Below are positions 38,609 to 47,821 of a stretch of DNA of 64,000 nucleotides, in pieces. Below the pieces are notes generated by a model, which was given only the letters and a program-made list of their open reading frames with translations, searched no databases and had not been told where the DNA came from. Location: NCBI RefSeq assembly GCF_024360925.2, contig NZ_CP113517.1, forward strand, positions 2,170,001 through 2,234,000, given 5' to 3'. A program made the translations under genes and the position numbers. This DNA is from Methylomonas rapida. Lineage in GTDB: Bacteria > Pseudomonadota > Gammaproteobacteria > Methylococcales > Methylomonadaceae. The first letter of the stretch is position 1; each line of letters starts with the position of its first letter.

Positions 38609-41216
38609 AGGAAAAGCCATCTGTACGGCGGCGGACTTAAAGACTTTCGTCAATTCGCGCCTGGCTGATTTCTAAGCCGCCTGTGCGGCGGCGGACACTC
38701 AGCTCGCGTAAACGGTCAATTCACCCTGTTTCTAAGCCGCCTGTGCGGCGGCGGACAACCACTTGCGCTTAGTCGCTTAAATTTAATATTTCTAAGCCGC
38801 CTGTGCGGCGGCGGACTTGCCAACGGCGGTAAGCTTGGTACAAATAATTTTCTAAGCCGCCTGTGCGGCGGCGGACTATCGGCCTGTCCACCGACATTTA
38901 ATTCCTGTTTTCTAAGCCGCCTGTGCGGCGGCGGACGGGGCCGTCAAAGGGTTGGTTGGGCCAAAAATTTTCTAAGCCGCCTGTGCGGCGGCGGACAAAA
39001 CGAAAAGGCAAGAATGGGAGCCGGAAAATTTCTAAGCCGCCTGTGCGGCGGCGGACCTACGGCAAAGTGATATTCCGCAGCTACGACATTTCTAAGCCGC
39101 CTGTGCGGCGGCGGACTCTTAATATAATAAAATGTCAATCCAAGGCTTTTTCTAAGCCGCCTGTGCGGCGGCGGACTTATGACATGACTCAAACCAGTCC
39201 AGGTTTTTTTTCTAAGCCGCCTGTGCGGCGGCGGACGGTGATTATCAAAAAGGCAATATTACACATAATTTCTAAGCCGCCTGTGCGGCGGCGGACAGCC
39301 CAATGGTAAAGGGCGAACGCTCTATATTTTTCTAAGCCGCCTGTGCGGCGGCGGACATGCCTTTCCGGATTTTGAGCCGGAAATAAAATTTCTAAGCCGC
39401 CTGTGCGGCGGCGGACGCATATACGAAAAAGGTCTCCAGCTTGCTAATTTTCTAAGCCGCCTGTGCGGCGGCGGACAGATTTTCGTTATCGCGCGGTTGA
39501 GTCTGAACTTTCTAAGCCGCCTGTGCGGCGGCGGACAAGATTTCTCGCTCTTCATCATTAAGAATATCTTTCTAAGCCGCCTGTGCGGCGGCGGACTTGA
39601 ACAACTCGCGCAACAGATACTTTCTATCTTTCTAAGCCGCCTGTGCGGCGGCGGACCATGGGTTATCCGGGGGGCGTGGAACAATACCTTTCTAAGCCGC
39701 CTGTGCGGCGGCGGACATGCGGAGGACTGTTCAAACGACGCGATTTCTTTTCTAAGCCGCCTGTGCGGCGGCGGACGATTGATGAACTCAACAAAGCCAC
39801 GATTGATTTTTCTAAGCCGCCTGTGCGGCGGCGGACCGCCTTTTGCGCCTGACGTGCCGATGTTTATATTTCTAAGCCGCCTGTGCGGCGGCGGACACAC
39901 GGAAGTGAGCGATGAACAGGCCGCCGAATTTCTAAGCCGCCTGTGCGGCGGCGGACACGGTTATCGCCATGAGCGGCATTCGTCGAGATTTCTAAGCCGC
40001 CTGTGCGGCGGCGGACCCCCACAGCCGGTACCCGTCCTTTTGAATGATTTTCTAAGCCGCCTGTGCGGCGGCGGACAAACTATGCCGCTGGCTGAAAAAT
40101 ATTTGACATTTCTAAGCCGCCTGTGCGGCGGCGGACCAATAATTCTTCTGGTGGTTCTGGAACGTCTTTTTCTAAGCCGCCTGTGCGGCGGCGGACATGC
40201 AGCAACAATAAACGATATAACTTATTCATTTCTAAGCCGCCTGTGCGGCGGCGGACCAATAATTCTTCTGGTGGTTCTGGAACGTCTTTTTCTAAGCCGC
40301 CTGTGCGGCGGCGGACAAATCTACAAGCAATTCACCGATTTTTTTAAATTTCTAAGCCGCCTGTGCGGCGGCGGACAACAATTTGGCGGGGTTCCTAGCT
40401 TACCTTCATTTCTAAGCCGCCTGTGCGGCGGCGGACTGCCGATCAGCATGGCAACGTTTTTTGCTACTTTTCTAAGCCGCCTGTGCGGCGGCGGACGTGC
40501 CACTTTGTGGGTGACTAAGCCAACTAGTTTTCTAAGCCGCCTGTGCGGCGGCGGACCTAAAACTCAGTTGGTTACGCTTCAAGAAAATTTTCTAAGCCGC
40601 CTGTGCGGCGGCGGACATGGCACAATTGTTATTACCTGGGCCAATTTATTTCTAAGCCGCCTGTGCGGCGGCGGACTTTGAAGTTTTGCCTGATCCTTGT
40701 TGCGTTCATTTCTAAGCCGCCTGTGCGGCGGCGGACAACCAGCACGGCCACCGGATTGCCGGGTAAGCTTTCTAAGCCGCCTGTGCGGCGGCGGACATAG
40801 CGCGGATAGCCCCTAGCATCGGCCTAAATTTCTAAGCCGCCTGTGCGGCGGCGGACATTTTTCCGTTTCTGGTCGTGGCTGAGTCTCTTTTCTAAGCCGC
40901 CTGTGCGGCGGCGGACACGCATTGTTGAGTCAGCCGGCAAACCTGTTTTTTCTAAGCCGCCTGTGCGGCGGCGGACTAGCTAACTAACGAATTAGTTGCA
41001 AGACTAACTTTCTAAGCCGCCTGTGCGGCGGCGGACTGATGGGCGAAGGAACATTAGTTACAGCAAATTTTCTAAGCCGCCTGTGCGGCGGCGGACATCC
41101 ATTGCAATGCATAATCGGCGGTTATATTTTTCTAAGCCGCCTGTGCGGCGGCGGACAAACTATGAAACTATGGCAGATTTGTATTACTTTTCTAAGCCGC
41201 CTGTGCGGCGGCGGAC
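38609..41216 (-). CRISPR. Type I-F CRISPR array, 43 identical repeats plus one degenerate end repeat
   Basis: The 28-bp repeat (plus strand TTTCTAAGCCGCC..., ending GCGGCGGCGGAC) begins at 38669 and recurs every 60 bp to 41189-41216. That makes 43 copies, which look identical, with 32-bp spacers. A degenerate copy at 38609-38636, in phase, matches 20 of 28 bases. The reverse complement starts GTCC and ends CTTAGAAA, the usual I-F repeat orientation, and contains the Cas6f hairpin core GCCGCACAGGCGGC. The crRNA is therefore read leftward. The decayed repeat is the leader-distal end and the leader is at the right. One spacer occurs twice (40137-40168 and 40257-40288). Confidence 0.98.
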
Positions 41217-41347
41217 TGATTATAAATAAACGGAAAGTCGGTTGCGACAAGGGTTGCGGGCGGTTTGACCTATTTTTACCATCCGCAAAACTGTTATTCG
41301 TAACCGGCTGATTTAGTTCAGATTGTTAAAGAGCGGGAAATTTTGGG
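41217..41347 (-). promoter_or_regulatory. CRISPR leader with an IHF-type site
   Basis: The 131 bp between the newest repeat and the pseudo-cas6f fragment are moderately AT-rich, with a TATAAT-like box next to the first repeat. On the minus strand AATCAGCCGGTTA (41301-41313) fits the IHF consensus WATCARNNNNTTR exactly, about 85 bp from the array. IHF bending of the leader is known to guide Cas1-Cas2/3 integration in type I-F systems. Confidence 0.65.
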
Positions 41348-41534
41348 TCAAAACTCCGGCACGTTGGCGGCACTATTTCAGACCATTGGCGCTGAAACTA
41401 CCGGCCATCGGCGCAGCGACTTCGGTTTTACTAATCTAATCTACAAACAAAACGCCTGCCCACCGCTCAAGCTTTACAAGCTTATGAACGGCAAGGCCTC
41501 GGAAGGCTTGAACTTATCGCAATAGCGAAATGCC
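41348..41534 (-). pseudogene. Decayed duplicate of the cas6f 3' end
   Basis: About 187 bp align to 42184-42371, the last ~62 codons of cas6f, at a constant offset near 836 bp. Reading the minus strand, fragments of the intact protein are visible: SLSGGQAFCL, KTEVAAPMAGSFSANGLK and the terminal AANVPEF followed by TGA. They are broken by stops and frameshifts. It lies directly next to the leader, where the live cas6f would be expected. Confidence 0.85.
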
Positions 41535-41593
41535 AGATGACAATCCTAGTCCGTTAACTTTGTCGGTACAATATCGTCATTAGGAGTAACGCT

Positions 41594-41823
41594 ATGACAA
41601 TCAAGAACGACAAACTAAAAAATGCCAAAGCAATAGCTTCTGATTTAAGTTTGGCAGAGCGGTAGTCCCCGTTAGACAAAAGCACGCTTTGGCGGCAAAC
41701 TACATTTACCAATCAGGATTGGAAAATGATTTTCGACATGGAGGCTAACCCGACGGAACCGACCGAACGCATGAAAAAAGCGCTATGGACCTATAATGAA
41801 ATTACCGGCGACCAAAATTCGAT
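41594..41823 (+). pseudogene. Broken antitoxin-like small gene
   Basis: A ribosome site (TAGGAG) and ATG at 41594 start MTIKNDKLKNAKAIASDLSLAER, then an in-frame TAG at 41663-41665. Beyond it the same frame continues SPLDKSTLWRQTTFTNQDWK, then MIFDMEANPTEPTERMKKAL, which loosely recalls the C-terminal part of DUF1778/TacA-type antitoxins. A single C-to-T change (CAG to TAG) would explain the stop. Family assignment is weak. No toxin gene follows. Confidence 0.45.
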
Positions 41824-41861
41824 TGACTCCAATTGTTACAGTAGATTATCAAGGAGATGCA

Positions 41862-42074
41862 ATGGCTCGATTAACCCGCAAAAGACAGGTGACCTTACCG
41901 AAAGCCGTTTGTAATGCCATTGGGTTTCAGGCAGGAGACTTCGTTGATGTCTTTGCCCACGATGGAATGATACATGTTGTTAAAGTGGACTCTGATAATT
42001 TAGCCGCGAAATCTAACGACTCAATCAAATGCAAAGATTTACCGACAATCGACGACATCAAAAACAGCCAGTAA
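41862..42074 (+). CDS. AbrB/MazE-type DNA-binding protein
   Basis: This 70-residue protein has a SpoVT-AbrB swapped-hairpin domain: RLTRKRQVTLPKAVCNAIGF, then GDFVDVF. Such proteins are usually antitoxins of type II modules (with PIN or MazF toxins) or small regulators. AAGGAG precedes the ATG. No toxin ORF follows within the 109 bp before cas6f (opposite strand), so it is an orphan. It sits inside the block inserted between the CRISPR leader and cas6f and is transcribed against the cas operon. Confidence 0.75.
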   Translation: MARLTRKRQVTLPKAVCNAIGFQAGDFVDVFAHDGMIHVVKVDSDNLAAKSNDSIKCKDLPTIDDIKNSQ

Positions 42075-42183
42075 ACAACTTTTTCCCATCGCCGATAATC
42101 CTAGCCGCAGGCGTATTGAACTCGCTCTACGGCTATTAATTCCTAAAAGCAGTCTAGGTAAATGCCAGCTCACCCAAGACTAT

Positions 42184-42822
42184 TCAAAATTCCGGTACGG
42201 TGGCGGCACCGCTTAGGCCGTAAGCGCTAAAACTACCGGCCACTGGTGCGGCGACTTCGGTTTTCGCGATCCACAAACAAAATGTCTGTCCGCCACTCAA
42301 GCTTTGCAAGCGAATAAACGGCAAGGCCACCGACGGCACGGGCATGTCGGCATAACGAAAGGTCGTCGAATAACTGGCGTCGCCGGTCGGCGCTTGTAGT
42401 TCCACGGTCGTTGTCAGCGCGGTTTCCAGGTCCATGCCGTGGCGTTTGGCGTAACGCCGGGCCAAACGCTCGGGATTGGTCTTGGGCCGTTCGCGCCGGT
42501 AAACCGCATAACCCGCCACCTTGGCAGGCACTGGCCGGATGGAAGTGCAATGCACGTAGTCGCTAAGGCGCGCCAAGCGTTGCGGCGCGTTGAAGCGTTC
42601 TAGCCTGGCTATGTCGGCGGCGAACAGACGGCATTTACTGCCTAATACGCCGTACTTTTCTCCCATTTTGTATTCCGGTAGCGATAAGCCGATAGGAACG
42701 CGCTTTTGATCATCCTGATTTTCCACGAAGCCGAGGTGGAGTTGTTCGAATGCTCGGGACCAAAGTTTGAATAGGCTGAAATCAGGGGCAGGTAATAACG
42801 TAATTTCAATGTAATAGTTCAT
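42184..42822 (-). CDS. cas6f: Cas6f (Csy4) crRNA-processing endoribonuclease
   Basis: This 212-residue Cas6f cuts the repeat hairpin and stays bound to the crRNA 3' handle. The catalytic histidine H29 (EQLHLGF) is at the same number as in Pseudomonas Csy4. The arginine-rich helix motif RPKTNPERLARRYAKRHG and the C-terminal FSAYGLSGAATVPEF are diagnostic. Last gene of the leftward cas operon, 12 bp after cas5fv. Confidence 0.95.
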   Translation of the reverse strand: MNYYIEITLLPAPDFSLFKLWSRAFEQLHLGFVENQDDQKRVPIGLSLPEYKMGEKYGVLGSKCRLFAADIARLERFNAPQRLARLSDYVHCTSIRPVPAKVAGYAVYRRERPKTNPERLARRYAKRHGMDLETALTTTVELQAPTGDASYSTTFRYADMPVPSVALPFIRLQSLSGGQTFCLWIAKTEVAAPVAGSFSAYGLSGAATVPEF

Positions 42823-42834
42823 GTTGTTTTCCGG

Positions 42835-43875
42835 TCAGCGAATAACATCGACATAAGCCAACCCCTTTTTTCCCAAATAGAAGCTGGAAACGCCAGCGGC
42901 TTCGATCATTTCTTTGAGTTGTTGGGCTTTGTTTTCTGGAATATCAATGTGAATATCTAGCGTACCGTTGGCTTTGGTTAGTAAGGACACTCCTTCCGTA
43001 TTGCGCCGATCCAACTTATAGGGATTACCCCAGATTGGCTTTTCACCGCCGGTGACAAAGTTTTTCATGAAATCTCGTGTCCCATTAAATCCTCGCTTAG
43101 AATAACCATACACGAAGGTATTAGTCCCTCTTCTGTTACAAGCAGTTGTCATATCATATTTTTTCTTGAGTCGTTCCAATTGAATATATAACGCCGCTGC
43201 ATAGAGTCTTATTGGTTTTAACTTGTCTGCTTCAATGTACTTTTCTTCAGGAAACACTGTTTTCATTATTGAAACCACATTGATGATAGCTTCATCACAT
43301 GTCATTGGCTTCATAACGTCGCGTAGATATAGCGATCGTTCCAGAACAGATGACAAGCTAATATCAACAGAACTAGGTAAATCAAATGCAAATGAACTAT
43401 CAGTTAAAAAAGACTTGAGCTCTTCAAATGACAACCAAAGCACTCCCCAAAACTCTCTGGAGTAATCAGAAATAAATGCAGGATGATTACCCTTAATCAT
43501 GCCTGAAAATGAGTTCTGGTCGGTATTGCCCTCCATATTCCGTATATAAACCGTCTCGGTGTTAATAGGATTACCCGCATTTTGCTGATCATCAAACGAT
43601 ATATTATCTTCCAGGCCTAAAAAGAAATAATTTGGACAGTTCCTGGACTGATACAGCTTTCTTTGATCGCCAATAAGCCGATTCAAGATACCCATCACCG
43701 TATCATGAGTAATTTCCCGCTTAATAAAATTTGGATAATTGCCGTTGCCATCGCGCTTGCCCAAGGTGGTCATTGAGCCGACAAACGGACGGCCGTTTTT
43801 GGGCAAAGGTTCGTTATTGGAGCCATCCAAAAATGAGTTTCGCCAAGACGCTTCGTATTTAATAGTAATACGCAT
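42835..43875 (-). CDS. cas5fv: Cas5fv, type I-F2 Cascade subunit
   Basis: At 346 residues it is larger than a typical Cas5. The beginning (ITIKYEASWRNSFLDGSNN, GRPFVGSMTTLGKRDG) matches the Cas5fv (PF-type) family of Shewanella putrefaciens as I know it. In I-F2, Cas5fv carries an extra alpha-helical domain that takes over PAM recognition from the missing large subunit. The long middle segment here (about 90-230) is the likely equivalent. It lies between cas7fv (9 bp) and cas6f (12 bp). Confidence 0.88.
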   Translation of the reverse strand: MRITIKYEASWRNSFLDGSNNEPLPKNGRPFVGSMTTLGKRDGNGNYPNFIKREITHDTVMGILNRLIGDQRKLYQSRNCPNYFFLGLEDNISFDDQQNAGNPINTETVYIRNMEGNTDQNSFSGMIKGNHPAFISDYSREFWGVLWLSFEELKSFLTDSSFAFDLPSSVDISLSSVLERSLYLRDVMKPMTCDEAIINVVSIMKTVFPEEKYIEADKLKPIRLYAAALYIQLERLKKKYDMTTACNRRGTNTFVYGYSKRGFNGTRDFMKNFVTGGEKPIWGNPYKLDRRNTEGVSLLTKANGTLDIHIDIPENKAQQLKEMIEAAGVSSFYLGKKGLAYVDVIR

Positions 43876-43884
43876 GGCACTTCC

Positions 43885-44865
43885 TTATTTTGCGTAAAAA
43901 TAAACCGCATAGGGTGCCTTTGCTTCTTCGTTAATTCCGGCCGGGTTGCGTTTTATACGCATCATTTTGTTGCTGTCGTTGTAATCGGCTAGTAGGCTAT
44001 CAACATACATATAGCCTTTGGCTTGGCGAATACTCAGCTCTTCGATCATGCGCAAGGTTTCCTTGACTAAAATGTCGATGGCTTCGTTATCCAATAAAAT
44101 ACCGACCTCACCTTCTTCGAATATCGTGCCGCCACGCACGTAGTTTTGATGAAATATTGCTTTTGGATTCCGGCTAGGATCGATGGTTTTAATAAACTCT
44201 TGTACTGCCTGGGCAACTTTTTCGCCTTCGCCGTCTTTGATAACCATCGCGGCGCGGTCGAATTTTTTATCTAACGAAATAAATTGCAATTGCTCGATAC
44301 TAATTGAGCCGTAAGCCAAATATTCGGTTTCACCAAATGTGGTTTTGGAGAAAAATGAATTGCTGGCAACATCATCGCCTTTGTCATCCTTATCTTTTTC
44401 TTTAGTACCTGAACGTCCCATTTGTTCGAAATTTCCTTTGCCCAATTGATCGACGAAATCTTCCAATAATAGCGGACTAGTGCGTTTACATTGGCTGGAA
44501 GGGACTACATATCCGCGAACCAATCCAGTAATTGATTTCAATACAGAAAGTAGATTTTTATCCTTGGCATAATGCAGATCATAAGCTTGGTCCTTGAATA
44601 AATGGTGTCGAATGCAGTTTTGACTGATATACATCGGCGTTTCTTTGAAGTCGATGTCCGTGGGCTCTTTTTTGTACTTAAAGCCTTTCTCACTGACTTT
44701 TCCTGTCAAATTTGTATAGCCTCGTAATTTAGGCAACGTATGATTATCTAAGTCTTTTGTAGCACCCTCTGGTCTTAGCGCAGTTGGACCATTCCAGTTG
44801 ACCACTCCATAGCCGTAAGCAACCACTTTAAAATCCACGCTTTTAATACCGGTAATTTTTTGCAT
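43885..44865 (-). CDS. cas7fv: Cas7fv, type I-F2 Cascade backbone subunit
   Basis: The 326-residue protein polymerises along the crRNA spacer to form the Cascade backbone. It starts [26 protein letters not shown], with the small-residue, Lys/Arg-rich pattern of the Cas7 RRM core. Identification rests on size and locus order, cas2-3 followed by cas7fv and cas5fv, together with family-like opening sequence. It starts 2 bp after the cas2-3 stop. Confidence 0.88.
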   Translation of the reverse strand: MQKITGIKSVDFKVVAYGYGVVNWNGPTALRPEGATKDLDNHTLPKLRGYTNLTGKVSEKGFKYKKEPTDIDFKETPMYISQNCIRHHLFKDQAYDLHYAKDKNLLSVLKSITGLVRGYVVPSSQCKRTSPLLLEDFVDQLGKGNFEQMGRSGTKEKDKDDKGDDVASNSFFSKTTFGETEYLAYGSISIEQLQFISLDKKFDRAAMVIKDGEGEKVAQAVQEFIKTIDPSRNPKAIFHQNYVRGGTIFEEGEVGILLDNEAIDILVKETLRMIEELSIRQAKGYMYVDSLLADYNDSNKMMRIKRNPAGINEEAKAPYAVYFYAK

Positions 44866-44867
44866 AC

Positions 44868-47807
44868 TTAATCCTCATTTGTTGTTAATTGCTTGATTGA
44901 AATTGCGCCGATGGGCTGTTTTTCACAGATAGCGTAGTAGATAGCATAACTATGCCGTGAAGATTCTCCGCCTACTCTACTTAAATCATCGGGCGTATAG
45001 CTTGTATAAATTGGAAATTCCGGATCTCTGGCAAATCCTTCAATAACTTTATTCCTAAGAGACATTCTATTTTCAGGAATACCTTTAATCGGATGCGTTG
45101 GATCAATATTCCCATGTTTTTTGGCCATATAGCTAATCAAGTCCAGATTGTTCAATAGCGTCAAATCATCGGTTAGATTGTCAATTTCCTCAATTTCACG
45201 AATAGGCATGGTGTAAGCATATTCATTCAAAAAAATTGGATTTTCAGGATTATTTAAATCGCAGACTGCCATTTGCACAAACCGGTTTTCGCCACGTAAC
45301 GAATGTTTGCTGATTTTTGCGCGACCTTTCTCCGTGGTTTTCTTCGGCGGGATGGTAATCGGATCGACGACCTTATTTTGAATAAGCTGTACACCTTGTT
45401 TAAAGCATGCCAATAAATCCGCTTCCATGGCCTGTTTGGCTTGCGGCATTTCGTGAAAATTTCGGTACAGTTTGTAGAGTTTAGGCAATTGAATGGTTTG
45501 GTTTTCAATCTCTTCGGCTTGCAAGAATTGATACCAAGCCTTGGTGGCGGCGAAAGAATATTGTCGGGCTAAGAATCGCGCCGCCGCTCCGGTGCCTTTG
45601 CCTTGATGGATTGATTCCGGCACGGCCACGCTGTAAATATTGGCTGTCGAATTGGCGCCGAATCGGTCGAGCCGGCCCAAACGCTGTAGAAAGTTTTCGG
45701 CAGTGGTCAATTCAGACACCATGTAGTCGCTGGTGATATTTAACGATGCCTGGACAATCGGGCCGGCGCGCAAGACCTCGAATTTACGGGCTCCGTCTTT
45801 CTTGAATGATTCGTAAACTTCGTCGAATAATCTGTGTTTGTCGCTTTTTTTGAACTTGGAATGCAGCAATACCGCGTTTTCGCCGTTTTGGTTGCGAATA
45901 AAGCTTTTTTGTGCGGTTTGGGCGGTATTGCTAATCACGATGGTATTGCCGCTTTGGCGCTGATACAACGGATTGCTTATGTCCTGTTGCGTTTCATCGA
46001 ATACTTTGAATTCAATGCGGTACTCGCTGGGATTGAAACTGGGCATTTCGATGATGTCTTCCGGCTGAATCTCCATGACGGTATTCAGAAAGAAATAATG
46101 CGGTGTGGCGGAAACCAACAAGGTATTGGCGCTGCTGCCTTGTGATTTTTTGCATTCGACCAGTTCGGCAAACAGCAGGTTGAACGCTGGCATAGCGACA
46201 TACTCGTGAAATTCATCGAATACCACATGAGCGTTCAGCACATTTATCAAGGTGTTTACTTTTGTGTGGCTGATGATGGCTCCGAATACTTGATCTATGG
46301 TCGTAATCACGACGTCGCCGGAAAAATAATCGTCTTCCAACGTCGCTTTTCCCCATTCCTTTGTGAATTTGAATTCGCCAGTGTTGATTTCGATCTTGGC
46401 GTCCGGCAGATATTGCTCGGATGTCAGTTCCAGAAATAAGCCCTGACACACTTGCACACGAGGACAAATCCAAATGATTTGCTGGGCGTTTTTTAATTGC
46501 GCCCATTCCAGTGCAATCTTGGTTTTGCCGCATCCCGCTGGCCCGGCCAAAACGGCAACATCGTTTACCTTGCTGAGCTTTACAGCGATTTCATGTTGCT
46601 TGTCGGTTCTGTCACCGGAAGGAAATTGTTGCATACAAGTCTGGATTTGCGACCCCAAGTTGCTTTCCAGCAGCAAGGTTTCGTCGACCAAACGGTACAA
46701 GGTTTTATGTTTGATATGGTCATGCAAGTCGTCAAAGGACAAGGCGGAAATCAAGCGGTCGGCGGAAATGACGCAAGCCCGCGTCAAGTTATGCACGGCG
46801 TTGGCGGTGATGTGCCGGCGATACTCGTCGATGCGATTTTCCAGTTCATAGGTTTTGTAGCTGGGCAGTGGCGTAGTTTTGATAGTTTCCAAAGTATCCA
46901 AGTCCACCGTCTCGCTGTAGATTTTGGTAATCAGCGAAGTCTCGGCATTTCGATATTTGCAATCAATTTCGCCGACCTGCTGTAGCAGCCGTTGTGCTTT
47001 CTCAACGATTTCCGAAAAAGATAGGGTCGTTAAGTTAGCGTTGAATTTTTTGTAGATTCCGCCAAACGTCGAAAACTCTTGATCCTTCTCTTTGCGAAAG
47101 GGTTTGGCATGGTGCCAATAAATAGTGTGTTTAATCGCGTTCTTGTGGCCGGTGCTAATGCCTTTGAACGAAATCGGATCGAGCAATTGATAGAGCAAAA
47201 CAGAAATTTCGTTGTGCCGAGGATGTTTCTCGAAGCTGAATTTGCTGTCGTCTATGTGCTGGCCGTCTTCCGCCTGAAAGTCTTTTTTCTTCGGGTTTCT
47301 GGTCCAATCCTGGAAGGCCGGGTCGATTTTGCCGAGATCGTGTAAACAGCCGGCAACGAAAGTCGCCTCCATTTCATTTTGTTTATCCGGCGTTAAGCGG
47401 GCTAGCAACTGTTCCGCGACGTAACCGACGGCGAACAAATGTTCGGCTAGCGCTTGCAAATGGGTATTGGCGTAAAGGAAATTTGGGTTGGGCGCTTGCT
47501 TGGGTAAATCCATTATCAGTTCCTTGGTGGTGGTATTGACTGGCACGATGCCTTGCGAATTGAATTGTTCCCGATTCCCTACCACCCAAACCAACTCGCT
47601 GCGACTGCGCGACCTGATCCAATGGCAGGCGACGGCGGTATTCTTGGTGGCGGTTTTGCGTAGTAGGGTTTTGACGGCGATCAGGCCTTCTTCGGTGATG
47701 ACGGTTTGCCAGGTGTTGTCGCCGATGCGGTTGGCGAAGGCGTCGAGGACGCGGCGGGTGCGGGCCAGGGCTTTTTTCTGGCATTGGCTAACGAAGGTGA
47801 CCATCAT
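44868..47807 (-). CDS. cas2-3: Cas2-3 fusion (Cas2, HD nuclease, helicase)
   Basis: The 979-residue fusion typical of type I-F starts with a Cas2 domain (about 1-100). An HD nuclease follows ([15 protein letters not shown] with H156/D157, later HPRHNE). The SF2 helicase has Walker [14 protein letters not shown], a DEFH box (VFDEFHEY), SATPHYFF and [11 protein letters not shown] (motif VI). It degrades target DNA and also joins Cas1 in spacer acquisition. Two adjacent ATGs (47807, 47804) are possible starts. It begins 14 bp after the cas1 stop. Confidence 0.95.
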   Translation of the reverse strand: MMVTFVSQCQKKALARTRRVLDAFANRIGDNTWQTVITEEGLIAVKTLLRKTATKNTAVACHWIRSRSRSELVWVVGNREQFNSQGIVPVNTTTKELIMDLPKQAPNPNFLYANTHLQALAEHLFAVGYVAEQLLARLTPDKQNEMEATFVAGCLHDLGKIDPAFQDWTRNPKKKDFQAEDGQHIDDSKFSFEKHPRHNEISVLLYQLLDPISFKGISTGHKNAIKHTIYWHHAKPFRKEKDQEFSTFGGIYKKFNANLTTLSFSEIVEKAQRLLQQVGEIDCKYRNAETSLITKIYSETVDLDTLETIKTTPLPSYKTYELENRIDEYRRHITANAVHNLTRACVISADRLISALSFDDLHDHIKHKTLYRLVDETLLLESNLGSQIQTCMQQFPSGDRTDKQHEIAVKLSKVNDVAVLAGPAGCGKTKIALEWAQLKNAQQIIWICPRVQVCQGLFLELTSEQYLPDAKIEINTGEFKFTKEWGKATLEDDYFSGDVVITTIDQVFGAIISHTKVNTLINVLNAHVVFDEFHEYVAMPAFNLLFAELVECKKSQGSSANTLLVSATPHYFFLNTVMEIQPEDIIEMPSFNPSEYRIEFKVFDETQQDISNPLYQRQSGNTIVISNTAQTAQKSFIRNQNGENAVLLHSKFKKSDKHRLFDEVYESFKKDGARKFEVLRAGPIVQASLNITSDYMVSELTTAENFLQRLGRLDRFGANSTANIYSVAVPESIHQGKGTGAAARFLARQYSFAATKAWYQFLQAEEIENQTIQLPKLYKLYRNFHEMPQAKQAMEADLLACFKQGVQLIQNKVVDPITIPPKKTTEKGRAKISKHSLRGENRFVQMAVCDLNNPENPIFLNEYAYTMPIREIEEIDNLTDDLTLLNNLDLISYMAKKHGNIDPTHPIKGIPENRMSLRNKVIEGFARDPEFPIYTSYTPDDLSRVGGESSRHSYAIYYAICEKQPIGAISIKQLTTNED

Positions 47808-47821
47808 GTTGGGAAACCCTC

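Noticed and set aside
38923..41229. Several open frames across the repeats (for example repeated SKPPVRRRT or FLSRLCGGG units)
   Set aside because: They are the CRISPR repeat read in frame because the period is a multiple of three. No real protein.
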